From NCBI GenBank assembly GCA_033239125.1, contig BSWB01000002.1, positions 83,572,560-83,636,559 of the forward strand: DNA of 64,000 nucleotides, written 5' to 3'. A program made the translations under genes and the position numbers. This DNA is from Fagopyrum homotropicum (taxonomy: Eukaryota > Streptophyta > Magnoliopsida > Caryophyllales > Polygonaceae). Shown here piece after piece: positions 46,711 through 57,522 of this stretch. The notes under the pieces were generated by a model. The model did not search any database. It was not told the DNA's origin and saw only the letters and a list, made by a program, of their open reading frames with translations. The first letter of the stretch is position 1; each line of letters starts with the position of its first letter.

Positions 46711-49077
46711 GGCTCTACAATCAACACACATCCTCCATATATTGTCCTTCTTAGGCACTAAGAGGACGGAACGGCACTAGGACTCAAACACTCCCTTACA
46801 TAACCCTTATCTAGGAGTTCTTGCACTTGGTTTTGGATCTCTTGGCTCTCCTTAGGGTTGATCCTATAGGTTGGACGGTTAGGGAGTGTAGCACCGGGAA
46901 TAAGGTCTATTTGGTGCTCAATACCTCTAAAAGGTGGAAGGCCAGCCGGAATCTCGTCGGGAAACACATCACTAAACTCATCTAGGATAGCTAGGATGGG
47001 CTTAGGTAGGGTGGCCTTGGCTTCATCACTCAATGTCATTAAGCTCTTGCACAATCTCACAAGAATGGCATCTAAAGGGGTGTAATCAAGGATGTACTCC
47101 TCCTTGGATGCTAGAAGGGCACTAGAAGGTGTGACTAATAGGGTGGTACCGGTCTTGGCCGTGGGTTCTGATTTAGGCCGTGTGTTATCCCCTCTCTTTT
47201 TCCCTTCATTTTGCTCCACACTCAGCTCCTTCTTCTTCTCATAAAATTCAGCAATCTGCAATGGTGTCATAAGCTTAAGAGTTAGTGTTTGACCATTAAA
47301 TTCAAAGGTATGCCTATTAGTAAAACCATCATGCTTAACTCTCCTATCAAATTGCCATGGATGTCCCAAAAGAATATGATAAGCTTGCATGGGAACTACA
47401 TCACAAGCAATGGTATCCTCATAGCTACCTAGAGTGATAGTAACTCTAGCTTGCCTATTTACTTTTAATTCTCCATAATAATTCATCCAATTCAATTTGT
47501 AAGGCCTAGGGTGATAAAATGTGGATATTTGCTACTTATTAATCAAATCAATGCTAGCTATATTGCAACAACTACCTCCATCTATGATCATATTACATAC
47601 CTTCCCTTTAATTAGACATTTAGTATGAAATAGGTTCTCTCTTTGATTATCCTCACACGGAGCTAGCTTAGCATGCAAAGTTCTTCTAGCTATTAATGAT
47701 TCTCCATGCTCATATTCAATGTCCTCATCACTATGACTACCAATTTCATGCAATCCATTAAGGTTGGTGTTATCATCGTTTTCATGCTCATCCTCACTCT
47801 CATATTGTCCAAATTGATTTAAAATCAGAATATTCTTATTAGGACAATCCCTCAGATAATGACCTCTACCTTGACATTTAAAACACACAATATCTCTAGA
47901 ACAAAGAGTAGAGTTAGAGGTACTCCCTTCAGGACCACTTGAAGGCTCATTCAAGGGTCTAGAAGATGAATGTGGTGTTGAGCTCCTTCTTTGTGCTCCT
48001 TGGTCCATGGTTGATGCTTTTTGGACCTCCTTGGTGGATGTAGTCTCACGGTTGTAAGACCCTTGGGGCCGGTTGTTTTTGTGCTTTCCATGAGGTTGTC
48101 GCTACAAAGCTTGTCTTGGCACCTTGGTTCCTAACCTTTGTCTTCTTCTCTACTTTGATTGCCAAATGCAGCAGCTCCACCATGGTACTATAAGGGTACA
48201 AATCAATTTCATTGGCCAAAGATGAGTTTAAAATGCGTAGATACCTAGCCATTGTAGTCTCCTCATCTTCAACCACATTAGCTTTCACGATTGCCATTTT
48301 GCATTGAGGTGTAGACCTCTTCGGCACTCATGGCTCCTTGTCTAAGGTTCTCCAACCTTTTCCTCAGCTCCCTAGCATAATGTTGAGGTACAAAACGAGC
48401 TCTCATCAAGGCCTTCATTTGTTCCCATGTACTGATGGCCGGATCCAAGTTTCTTCTCCTTTCCTTGACAAGATGATCCCACCATACTAGTGCATAGCCT
48501 TGGAACTCCAATGATGCAAGTTGGACCTTCCTTTGCTCTCCAAAGTGATGGCAAGACCAAATTTGCTCCAATTTAGTCTCCCAATCCATGTAAGTATCCG
48601 GGTCACACTTGCCTTCAAAGTTGGGGACTTGACCTTCACTTTCCCTATTCTATCTAGCTCTTGATAAGGCCTAAATGGCTCATATTCTCGTCCTCTTCTT
48701 GGCTGTGGGTGACGCCTAGGGAACTCTCTCCACATACCTTCTTCCTCTACATCCTCTTGTGGCTCCTGAAAATAATCCACAAAACCTTGCACATTAGGTG
48801 TTCTACAAAGAGTGTTAGCATGTCTCATACCTTGCCCTTGAGGGGTTCTTTGGGGTGACTCAAGGGCTGTTTCTCAAGGGGGATCTCTAGATATGCCTCC
48901 TAGCTCGAAAGTGGACCTCGGCTGTTGCGTGGCTGTGGATGCTGGCCGAGGCTCCAACATGCCAATCCGGCGGGTCAATCTTGCCACCAAATCCATTAGT
49001 TGCTTCAACATAGCAAATGTCTTCGGGTGCATTGGCTCACTGCTTTGGGACTTGCTTGGACTATTAAACCTAGACAT
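46711..49077 (-). pseudogene. gag: E4 gag, protease and start of RT
   Basis: The gag start is taken at 49077 (MSRFNSPSKSQSSEP). Two or more stops follow, then the gag core (WETKLEQIWSCHHF, LVWWDHLVKER) reached by a one-base deletion near 48626-48631, and another break near 48290-48320. The next block (48008-47532) has a CCHC zinc knuckle CFKCQGRGHYLRDCPNK and the protease site IIDGGSCCNIAS. The block 47495-46758 carries the rest of protease (YHILLGHPWQFDRR) and the start of RT (GLPPFRGIEHQIDLIPG). A further one-base deletion near 46765 precedes VPKKDNIWRMC. E3 inserted at 46706. Confidence 0.85.
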
Positions 49078-50178
49078 GATGAAAAAACACAAAAAAGCAA
49101 ACTTGTTGAATTAGATAAAACAAAAAATTATCACAAGTTATTACTCTCACTCTCACACTCAAGTTGTGTTGATCACAAGCTATTTGATGCAATTGACTTC
49201 GATGGATTAAAACTCCTTCTAAGATCAATGTCTTAGCTTAACTAGCACACTCCTTGACTGAATAAGGGCGATACACGGCTGCTTGAAGGTTTACAACAGA
49301 AAAACGTTATGATAGACACTAAGAGATGAAGATAAGACTCAAGACTCAAAAAACGATGCAAAAGGCTATTATGGACTCTCAAAGATGGTAAACTCATGAT
49401 ATGATAGAATTAGAATGAAACAAGAAAGAAAGACACATAAGAGACTAAGAAGAGAGCTTCACTTACCTTGTCCTTATGCAATGGAGAGAGATATGGCCGG
49501 CTGTTAAACGTTGATTTTAGGTAATGGTGATGGATAAGAAATGAGGTAGGTAACTCTTGTTTGTATTCTCAATGATCCTTTCACAATCAAATTGCAAAAA
49601 CACTTGTTTTTCTAGCTTCTATACAACTTAGGTTGGTATAGAATATAATATGATATGATATGTATGATAGATTGGAAGGATGAAATGATATGATAAAATG
49701 TTCTTCTTCCTTTTTTTTTCAATACAGGACCTTGGCTGACGTTCTTTTTGTAATAAAAATAGGAGAGAGGAATGAAAATAAAATTGAAAAGAAAAAGAGT
49801 TAACTAACTAGATGTAGTCTCTTGGTTGTTGCTACAATTTAGTAGCTTTTTGTGGCCTCTCTCTTATATTTTTCAACGTCTGATTTGTCTTTGGAGGAGT
49901 GGTCCCCTTTTGCTTCAAAAATTGTTTTAGGAAGTTATTTGGCAAGAGAAAAATAGAGCTAGACGTTTCTGATGAAGAACAGGCCGATGAAAGTGATGTA
50001 AAATGGCTGGAAAATGGCGGTTTTGGCTTGGCTTTCTCTCTTCTCCAATAAACACAAAAAACAGAGCAAATTAGACTCAAATAGACTCTTAAAATGAAGC
50101 AATTGACTTAAACAAAGAAAAGACTCAAAGAAGATACTCAAACCGTCAATGGTTATGGTTAATTCCGGACTCGCAATC
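49078..50178 (-). other. E4 5' leader
   Basis: About 1.1 kb lie between the primer site and gag. No domain or structured repeat was recognised; short open frames here are not supported as genes. Confidence 0.55.
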
Positions 50179-50196
50179 AACCTCGCTCTGATACCA
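50179..50196 (-). promoter_or_regulatory. E4 primer binding site, initiator tRNA-Met
   Basis: The minus strand reads TGGTATCAGAGCGAGGTT, the usual complement of plant initiator tRNA-Met, three bases inside the 5' LTR. Confidence 0.9.
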
Positions 50197-50199
50197 CTT

Positions 50200-51168
50200 T
50201 GATGTGGGTAGGGACCGCAAATGACTAGATCTAGATTGGGAATCCTTGAAGACCAACAATGGACATTTTCGTTGACTAATCGCACGCAAAATCAGATTGT
50301 TTAGAACCAGAAATGACGTTGACAAAAGGGAAGAAAGAGAATGAAAAGGAACGTGCAATGTTTGGTAGAAGTAGATCCAAAAGAACCAAAAGACTCCCTT
50401 ACAAGAACCTTGATCACATTGATCAAAACCCAAGCAAGATGATGCCTTGAACTCTTTCTTCTATAACCTTACGCAAGGCTTCAATTGAGACAAGCACAAA
50501 GAGGGACTAGTATTGACTAGTAGCACCAGTCTCTAAAGAGATTAACACACACAAGAACAATCTAGCAGGGATTCACAACAATTCAATCAATGACTCACTT
50601 TATTGATTGAATTTTTTGAATTGGAAGAAAAGCTCTCAAAGTGACGGTTTGTCAACTGGCTGAAATCTATCTAATCAGGAAAGAAGCTAAGGGAGGCTTT
50701 TTATATGCCTAGAAAGCCTCCTATCTAAAAAAAAGGAATAACATTTGTCAAAAAGACAATAACACAAATAAAACAACTAAAACAAATAAAAATAACCCTT
50801 AAAATATTTTGAACCTAAAGGTTATACAAAGTCTTGCATTTTATACTAAGAGATGATATAAAATACAAAAGAAGCTCCAAAAGCCTCAATCTTCCATTTC
50901 TTGCAATTCTAGAACAAGTGTCTCTTCTTTGCTCTTGCATGGCTCCAAATCACGTGTGCATGGTCTCCCTACCATGTCCAATTCGTCTGGAATCATCATT
51001 AACGTGACTAAGGAAGCCTCAGTCACCAATGGATCATCAATGGTCTCCTTAGCAGCTAAGGACACCAACAAGTTGGACACCTCCTCTTGAATTGCTCTTG
51101 CCCTTAATTTAGTGATTGGCCCTTGCATTGTAGGACTAGTAGGGGTTGTTGATGATGGTCCCTCATCA
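50200..51168 (-). repeat. E4 5' LTR, 969 bp
   Basis: It runs from TGATGTGGG to CCTCATCA with intact TG...CA ends and is followed by the target duplication CCATC. It differs from the 3' LTR at many positions. It also carries the copy of the C-terminal coding part (51128-50886). Confidence 0.92.
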
Positions 51169-51173
51169 CCATC

Positions 51174-52920
51174 ACCCTAGAATCGCAGGGGGGTTTAGCC
51201 AACAATCATCATCGTAATATCAATAATCACAAAAGAAGTGAAGAATAGATAAAACCAAGACAACTCAATATTCTCCAAATATCTCAATGCAAATCAATCA
51301 CAAATAATCTCCATTCTTAAGTTCAAAAATAGAGATTAAAATCCAGAAAATCTCAAAAAAGTATCTCCAATCTTCAAGTATGGGTTGTCAACCCAAAAAG
51401 TTCTTCAATCCGTGTTCGGAATGTGTAGCAAGAAAATCTCGAGGATAAACGTCCTTCAATCTCCGAAGCGCGACCAAAACCTATTTTAAAGAATAAAATT
51501 ACGTCCATGTACTCAAAAGGAAGGGAAAAACTACCTATATGCACATCTAAACTATCTTCATATTTCATGCTATCAAAATGCCCCATACTTGTCTTTTACT
51601 TGTCCCCAAGCAAGGTTCAAATCTAGAATACAAAGATGTATGAAATATGAATGCAAAGACAAGGAAATTGACAATATTTTTGTTGAACCTCAAGAACAGG
51701 CCGTGGAAATCCTTTTGCCAGGGTCTAATCTCACAACTCTCATGGTCCAATCAATTTATAAGGTTTAATCTATCATCATCTAAACCACAATCATCAACCC
51801 ATCACCCTTGAATTGTAGGGGGGTTTAGCCAACAATCATCATCGTAATATCAATAATCACAAAAGAATTGAAGAAGAGATAAAACCAAGAAAACTCAATA
51901 TTCTCCAAATATCTCAATGCAAATCAATCAAAAATAATCTCCGTTCATATGTTCAAAGAATAGATATCAAAATGCCAAAAATCTCACAAAAGTATCTACA
52001 ATCCTCAAGTATTGGTTATCAATCCCAAAAGTTCTTCAATCCGTCTTCAGAATGTGTAGCAAGAAAATCTTGAGGATAAACGTCCTTCAATCTCCGAAGC
52101 GCGATCAAAACCTAAGTGTAAGCGTGGGTCCTTGATATCGCAATCGTTAACCTATTTAACAGAATATAATTACGTTTAGAAAGCTTCCATTTGCGTTGCT
52201 GGCGTGGTAATAACGGAACGGATTTTCCGGAAGAAAACCACGGGTGACGTCACAAAACCACGGCCGTGGTTTGTACCACGATGCATCTCAGCCTCTCTTT
52301 CCACTTGTAAAATCAATGAATTAATAAAACCTCGGCCGTGGAAGTTTATTCTTTGGCCGTGGTTCTTTCTTTTTTACGATTTCCTCTTTGTATCACTTTA
52401 TACTCCTTCCTAGGCTTGTCCAATACTTCCTATTGAGGTCCACTTCGATAAATACTCCATGAATTCTCCTTTTCCACTCCAAATCAGTGCCAATTCACCC
52501 AAATTCACAACAAAGTTTGTGTAGATCTCCATTCCAACATAATAGGTGAATATGCTCATAAATACTATGAATATACTTCCATGTACTCAAAAGGAAGGGA
52601 AAAACTAACTATATGCACATCTAAACTAATTTCATATTTCATGCTATCAAAATACCCCATAATTTCCTGTTGCTTGTCCCGAAGCAAGGTTCAAATCTAA
52701 AATACAAAGATGTATGATATATGAATGCAAAGACAAGGAAAAAGACAATATTTTTGTGGAACCTCAAGAACATGCCGTGGAAATCCTTATGTCAGGGTTT
52801 AGTCTCACAACTCTCAGGGTCCAATAAGTTCATAAGGTTTAATCTATCATCATCTAAACCACAACCATGAACCCATCACCCTAGAATGCAGAGGGGTTTA
52901 GCCAACAATCATCATCGTAA
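51174..52920 (-). repeat. Athila LTR-derived tandem units: end of copy A, copies B and C
   Basis: The shared string ending ATCATCATCGTAA ends at 51217, 51847 and 52920. The B-to-C spacing is 1,073 bp; A-to-B is 630 bp because copy B lacks about 440 bp at a junction near 51501-51504. Each unit joins LTR sequence, a PPT-like CCCCATACTTG with about 120 bp of internal DNA, and LTR sequence again. Copy C contains a perfect 18-bp palindrome AAACCACGGCCGTGGTTT at 52255-52272. Copy C is cut at 52920 by a Helitron. Confidence 0.8.
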
Positions 52921-53014
52921 TCTATATACTATATTAAAGTCAAAGCATTTCCTTCAACATGGTTCATCCTAGCTTACATTATGCCACGTTTCATTTTCTC
53001 AGAATTTTGATTTT

Positions 53015-53076
<62 letters not shown>

Positions 53077-54333
53077 ACCATATTTAAATTATTCAATAAT
53101 GTAATAGTATAATTATTCTATAATAGAAGTTATATTCATCTACTTACCATAAATGTGTTTTTATATATCTACACATATACATAAACATAGTTAAAATTAT
53201 ACTAACAGATTGATTATTCTATGATAAAAATTATACCAAAATAACTTTATTGATATAGCTTTACATATATTTTTCTATACTAAACATACTTTTTTAATTT
53301 ATGTATAGATGCTAATGTATTTTAATTTTATTAAAAAATTGAAGAGATTATTTTTTTAAAACTTCTATCAATTAATATATTTTTTTATATAAAAAGGTGT
53401 AAATAATAGATTTTATTTCCTTATTTTTTTAAATATAATACTTTAATAGTATATTTAAATTGTACATACTAAGGGTGGCTACTTTCCTTTTAATCTATAT
53501 CTATATATCTATATACTATATTAAAGCCAAAGCACTTAATCCTATGTGGCACTTCCTAAGCTCTTCGTTGCCACATGTCATTTTTTCGTAATTTTAATTT
53601 TTTGGAAAAAATATATACATATATAGGTGATATCCTACCTATTATAATAACCATCCTATAATATTTAATATATATACTTACCAAATTTACTCTTTAAATT
53701 TCTACGTTATACTATATGTGTTAAAATCATATAATTCACAAAATAGTATCTTATATATAAACAATTTTATTGATGTAATTAATATGTGTGTAATGATGAT
53801 ATGCATATATATATATATATATATATCTATATAGTATATTAAAGCAAAATATCTCGATTTCACGTGTCATTTTCTCATACATTGGATAACACGTGTTATT
53901 TTCTTATACATTGGATAACGCATGTCATTTTCTTATAATTTACATTTTACTAATAATATTTTATGTATTATATTTATTTCAATAGTTAATTATATATACT
54001 TCATTAACTACAATGTAGTTGTTTTTATCCTATAAGTCAAGATAAAATAAAATCATACTAATCTGAAAATGCAATGTATAATTATTTGATATTTTTATAA
54101 TCTAAATATATTTTTAATTCTAAAAAATAAAATCTCATGTATTTCATTCCTAATATAATATATTTGATAAATTTTATTTTAAACTTTTATTTTAAGTTAG
54201 CAAAAATTCTAATATATTACATTTATCATAAAAATGTACTTTTTACTAATAATATTTAGAAAATTATATTTAAAAAATATATTTTATGTTATTTTTAAAA
54301 TAAAATCCGTGCAAAGCACGGGAACTACACTAA
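52921..54333 (+). mobile_element. Non-autonomous Helitron
   Basis: The 5' end is TCTATATACTATATTAAAG, preceded by A. The 3' end has the hairpin CCGTGCAAAGCACGG, then GAACTACACTAA, giving the CTRR end, followed by T. Insertion between A and T without duplication, a TC start and a hairpin near a CTRR end are the marks of Helitrons. The interior is AT-rich and non-coding, so it depends on an outside Rep/helicase. Two more TCTATATA-type starts lie inside at 53508 and 53826. Confidence 0.85.
53021..53074. repeat. (AT)n microsatellite
   Basis: 27 uninterrupted AT dinucleotides are visible. It lies about 100 bp inside the Helitron 5' end. Confidence 0.95.
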
Positions 54334-54335
54334 TA

Positions 54336-54570
54336 TCTATATTAAGGGAGACGTTTTTTGCCATGTGTCCGTCCAAGAATTAAATATTTTAATAAGTTAT
54401 TTAAATTAATTAAATCAAAATACTGAAGGATTGGATCGAAAAGTTTTATATTTTTATTTTAAAAAAAATCTATGTCCAACGATATTTGCTCATATTTGTT
54501 TACAAATAACGATTTAAAAAAAATAATTTCCTTAATATTAGGATTAGTTTAAAAATAAATACTTCTGTGT
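54336..54570 (+). mobile_element. Second Helitron, 5' part only
   Basis: TCTATATTAAGGGAGACG follows an A and has the form of a Helitron 5' end. It starts two bases after the first Helitron ends. E5 interrupts it at 54571, so its 3' end should lie beyond the window. Confidence 0.5.
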
Positions 54571-57500
54571 TGTAACGCCCCGTCTATTAGGCGTTTTAGA
54601 TATTTTTTCTTTCTTTCCGGTAGTTCTTGATACATTTAATATATCTTAAGGAAGTTTTACGATTATATATATATATATATATATATAATATTTACGGTAT
54701 TTTATTATTAATTAAATCTCGTAATAGAGTTGTGAGATCATTTTAAATATGTCGTAAAGGATATTTAGTGAATTTATTATAAATCCGATCCATGTAAATT
54801 CCCGTATCTTTATTCGAAAAAGTTCGGAAAAGGTTCCGATCCGAAAATCCCAAACTAGATAAAAATTGGATCTCGTTCATTCCAAATTATCTTATCCTTT
54901 TTTTTTATTTATTACCCCTTTTCGTTTTTTTTCTCTCTAGCCCGGAGGTTGTGAGATCGAGGCCTACCAGCCACGTTTGGCTTCTTTTCCCTACCTTGCT
55001 TTTATTCTGCTTTTTTTTAGGTGAGAGTAGCAGCCCTAGCTGCCTGTGCCAGACCCGTCCTAGCCGCCCCGACTACCCAACCCTTGACACTGCAGCTCGA
55101 CCTCTCACCACCCCGACCCCTCGCTCACACCCACGCCGACCCCTCGTCCTCCCCTTTGTCCCCTACTCCCTCTGCGCAACCTCCCCCCCAGCCCCCACTG
55201 TCTCCCTTCTTTCCCTGGCGAACAGCTCCCTCCCACTTCTCTAATCGCCTTTGTGCAACCCGCTGGAGGAGACGCACCACTAGAGATCCGCCAGGAAGGA
55301 GTCGCCCCTCGCCCTCCGTCTTGAGCCACCGGGGTCGCCGGCGTAGTGCACCGCCGCCTCGCTTTGACACAAATCGAAGCTGGATCTGCAGCCCTCTGCT
55401 CTCCTCCGCTCCGATTCAATCGTCGTCACTGGATGTCTCCGCCGCTGCACCGCCGGAAGAGACGTTGCTAGTGCCCTGTCGACGCCAGAAGCCTCAGTCG
55501 TGGCCTTGCCGTTTGCCTTGCCGCCTCCCTTGATTTCTCTCCCCGTCTGTGCTACTGTGCATCGGTTCAACAGAGGTCCTTCTTCTCTGTCCGCCAATGC
55601 TGCCGCCCTGTAACCGTTGCACTGGACCGGAGCCAATGCCGCGAACCCTAGCCCCGCTACAAGCCGCTGCCGGAGCTAACCTTGGCCGAAGCCACGCCAC
55701 CAGGAGAGCTTCCTTTGCCGCTGCCTGCTTCCTCCTTCCCCAGCTGTGATGTATCGATTAAGAGTGAAGCCTTTTAGGGTTTTCAAATCGGGCCCCTCAC
55801 TTTTGGTATAATTAAAAATTATGCCCCATATTTTATAATTGCAATTTGGACCTAGGTTTTTGGAAGTTTGCATTTATACCCCTGCAGAAATTATTTACAT
55901 ATATGGGCCATATTTATTACAGTTTATGACCCAACTTTTACAAATTATCAATTGTGGCCTTTGTTGTTTAATATTCGAAGTTTGACCCAAGGATTTATTT
56001 TGGATTTATGACCCCAAGTTTTAAATGTGGTTTATGACGAAGTACCTATGTTCGTACTATTTGCCTCAGAAAATGTTTGAGCGGTTTTAACCTTGGTTTT
56101 GAATGCAAGTCTTCCTTAGATTTATATATATTAAATCTTCCGTTCAAATTTAGCGTATTAGCTAAATTTGCTTAGCTTTGGTTTTAGGTCCGGAAGCGCC
56201 CCGATAAAGGCCTAAAGAGTCCAAGTTCGATATCCGTCTTTTGACGTCATGTGAGTTACCTTCTCCCTCGATCTAGTTATGTTTAGCATTAGTATCATGC
56301 TAGGTTGAATCTAGCATAACTTAGTGGAAATGCCAAGTAGTGGCTTTGGACCTTAAGTGAGTGTTTGAGGATTTTTGAAATGTCTTAAGACTCGAGGTGT
56401 TGATGTTATCTTGTGAGAATTGTAGGGCGTTGAGTGTTTGGGTTGATCTTGTGAGCTTATGAGGATTGAGATTATGGTTGTATGATCTTGTTGAGATTGT
56501 CGAGACTAGGAACATGTTATCCTAACATGTGAGTTGTATGACCTTATAGAGGTCATTTGGGCTAGAAGTCTAAGGACTTCTAGCATGAGAGATAGATATT
56601 GATCGTGTGCCTTGTTTTGGTCAGGAGTTGAGTATCTTCCTGCGGGAAGTTGAGAGCTTTTGTTGATCAATTTAGCTTTGGGGACGAGGTAAGTCTCCGG
56701 ACTTACTTAGCTCGTATTCTTTGTATTAGCATTATTGTGTGTTGGGTGGTGTGTGTTTATTATTTTACTGTATATAACTACTAAACCGGAAATAGGATTA
56801 CCGATCTTTATATTATTTGGCCCAAGTGTATGATAACGGGCGGTGACATCACTGCCTGGCTCCCCGTGAGAGCTAGGGGGATCTCGGCGACTGGCCCGTG
56901 CTGGTTAGACGGTCGGAGGCATCCGACCGTTCCATTGCCGGAAGAAGGGACCGAGGCGAGTTTCGAAGGATTCTCGTGTCACAAAAGAAGTTGAACTAGA
57001 ACGGGATACGACTTAATAATAATAAAGATAATAAACCGGATTTGTGTGCTTTTGAGTATGTTGTGTGACTATGATGATTTACTTGTGATTGTGCCTTTCC
57101 CATTAATTCTAATGCTTCGAATGTGAGCTAACGGTTTTATACCGAATGTTGTAGGTTGCCTTGCAAGTTAGGCATGCTCCGAGAGATCCGGAAGGGTGGG
57201 CAGCCGGGGTCCGTACATTTTAGGAAGGGTTTTGAGTTGGAGTTGTCATGTGTTCTGTCTTTCGGTTATTACATTTCGTGTGCCGCTTGTTTGGCGTTTG
57301 GTTTGAGTTGTACCTCGGCTGAAGTTGTTGTTACATTCTTTTGGGTTTCTCATCATTTGCATTAAAAATGATTTACGTTTTTGCCTTTATTTGTGCCATG
57401 TTGGAAAGATCCGGTGAAATTGTTGTCAAGCTAAGGGTCGGGACCCATTGTGAGGTCTCGCCCGTAGCATCCCGATATCCCGCGGATTCGGGGTGTTACA
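54571..57500 (+). repeat. E5 5' LTR, about 2,930 bp
   Basis: It runs from TGTAACGCCCCGTC to GGGGTGTTACA, with TGTAAC/GTTACA inverted ends. An AT microsatellite lies at 54667-54690. A GC- and C-rich island occupies about 54950-55750. The remainder is AT-rich. The 3' copy from 61783 is almost identical. Confidence 0.92.
54950..55750. other. GC-rich island in the E5 LTR
   Basis: Base composition changes sharply here, with CT-rich, proline-coding frames of up to 170 codons (55021-55533) and long frames on the other strand. The frames survive in the 3' LTR (62168-62968) only because LTRs are copies of each other. It could be a captured exon or an untranslated R/U5 segment; I recognise no domain, and the competing frames argue against a protein. 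Confidence 0.5.
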
Positions 57501-57504
57501 AAAG

Positions 57505-57522
57505 TGGTATCAGAGCCCTAGG
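57505..57522 (+). promoter_or_regulatory. E5 primer binding site, initiator tRNA-Met
   Basis: TGGTATCAGAGCCCTAGG lies four bases after the LTR end, matching the plant initiator tRNA-Met complement used by chromoviruses. Confidence 0.92.

Larger units (their letters stand above)
30187..51168 (-). mobile_element. E4: decayed chromovirus, interrupted by E3
   Basis: E4 has LTRs at 30187-31158 and 50200-51168, an initiator-Met primer site, gag-pol remains, a polypurine tract inside the coding region, and the 5-bp duplication CCATC (30182-30186 and 51169-51173). With E3 and its duplication removed it is about 7.8 kb. A Gly-Gly protease site (DGGSC), a CCHC zinc knuckle and a reading frame that runs into the 3' LTR point to a chromovirus, possibly the CRM lineage; lineage is uncertain. 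It has frameshifts, deletions and LTRs with many differences, so it is older than E3. Confidence 0.9.

Noticed and set aside
53021..53074. AT run as an origin or matrix-attachment site
   Set aside because: A simple dinucleotide microsatellite; nothing else supports a functional role.
55021..55533. 170-codon open frame in the E5 5' LTR, repeated at 62239-62751, as a protein gene
   Set aside because: The copy is explained by LTR duplication. Overlapping long frames on both strands and low-complexity Pro/Ser/Arg content point to GC-rich composition, with no recognisable domain.
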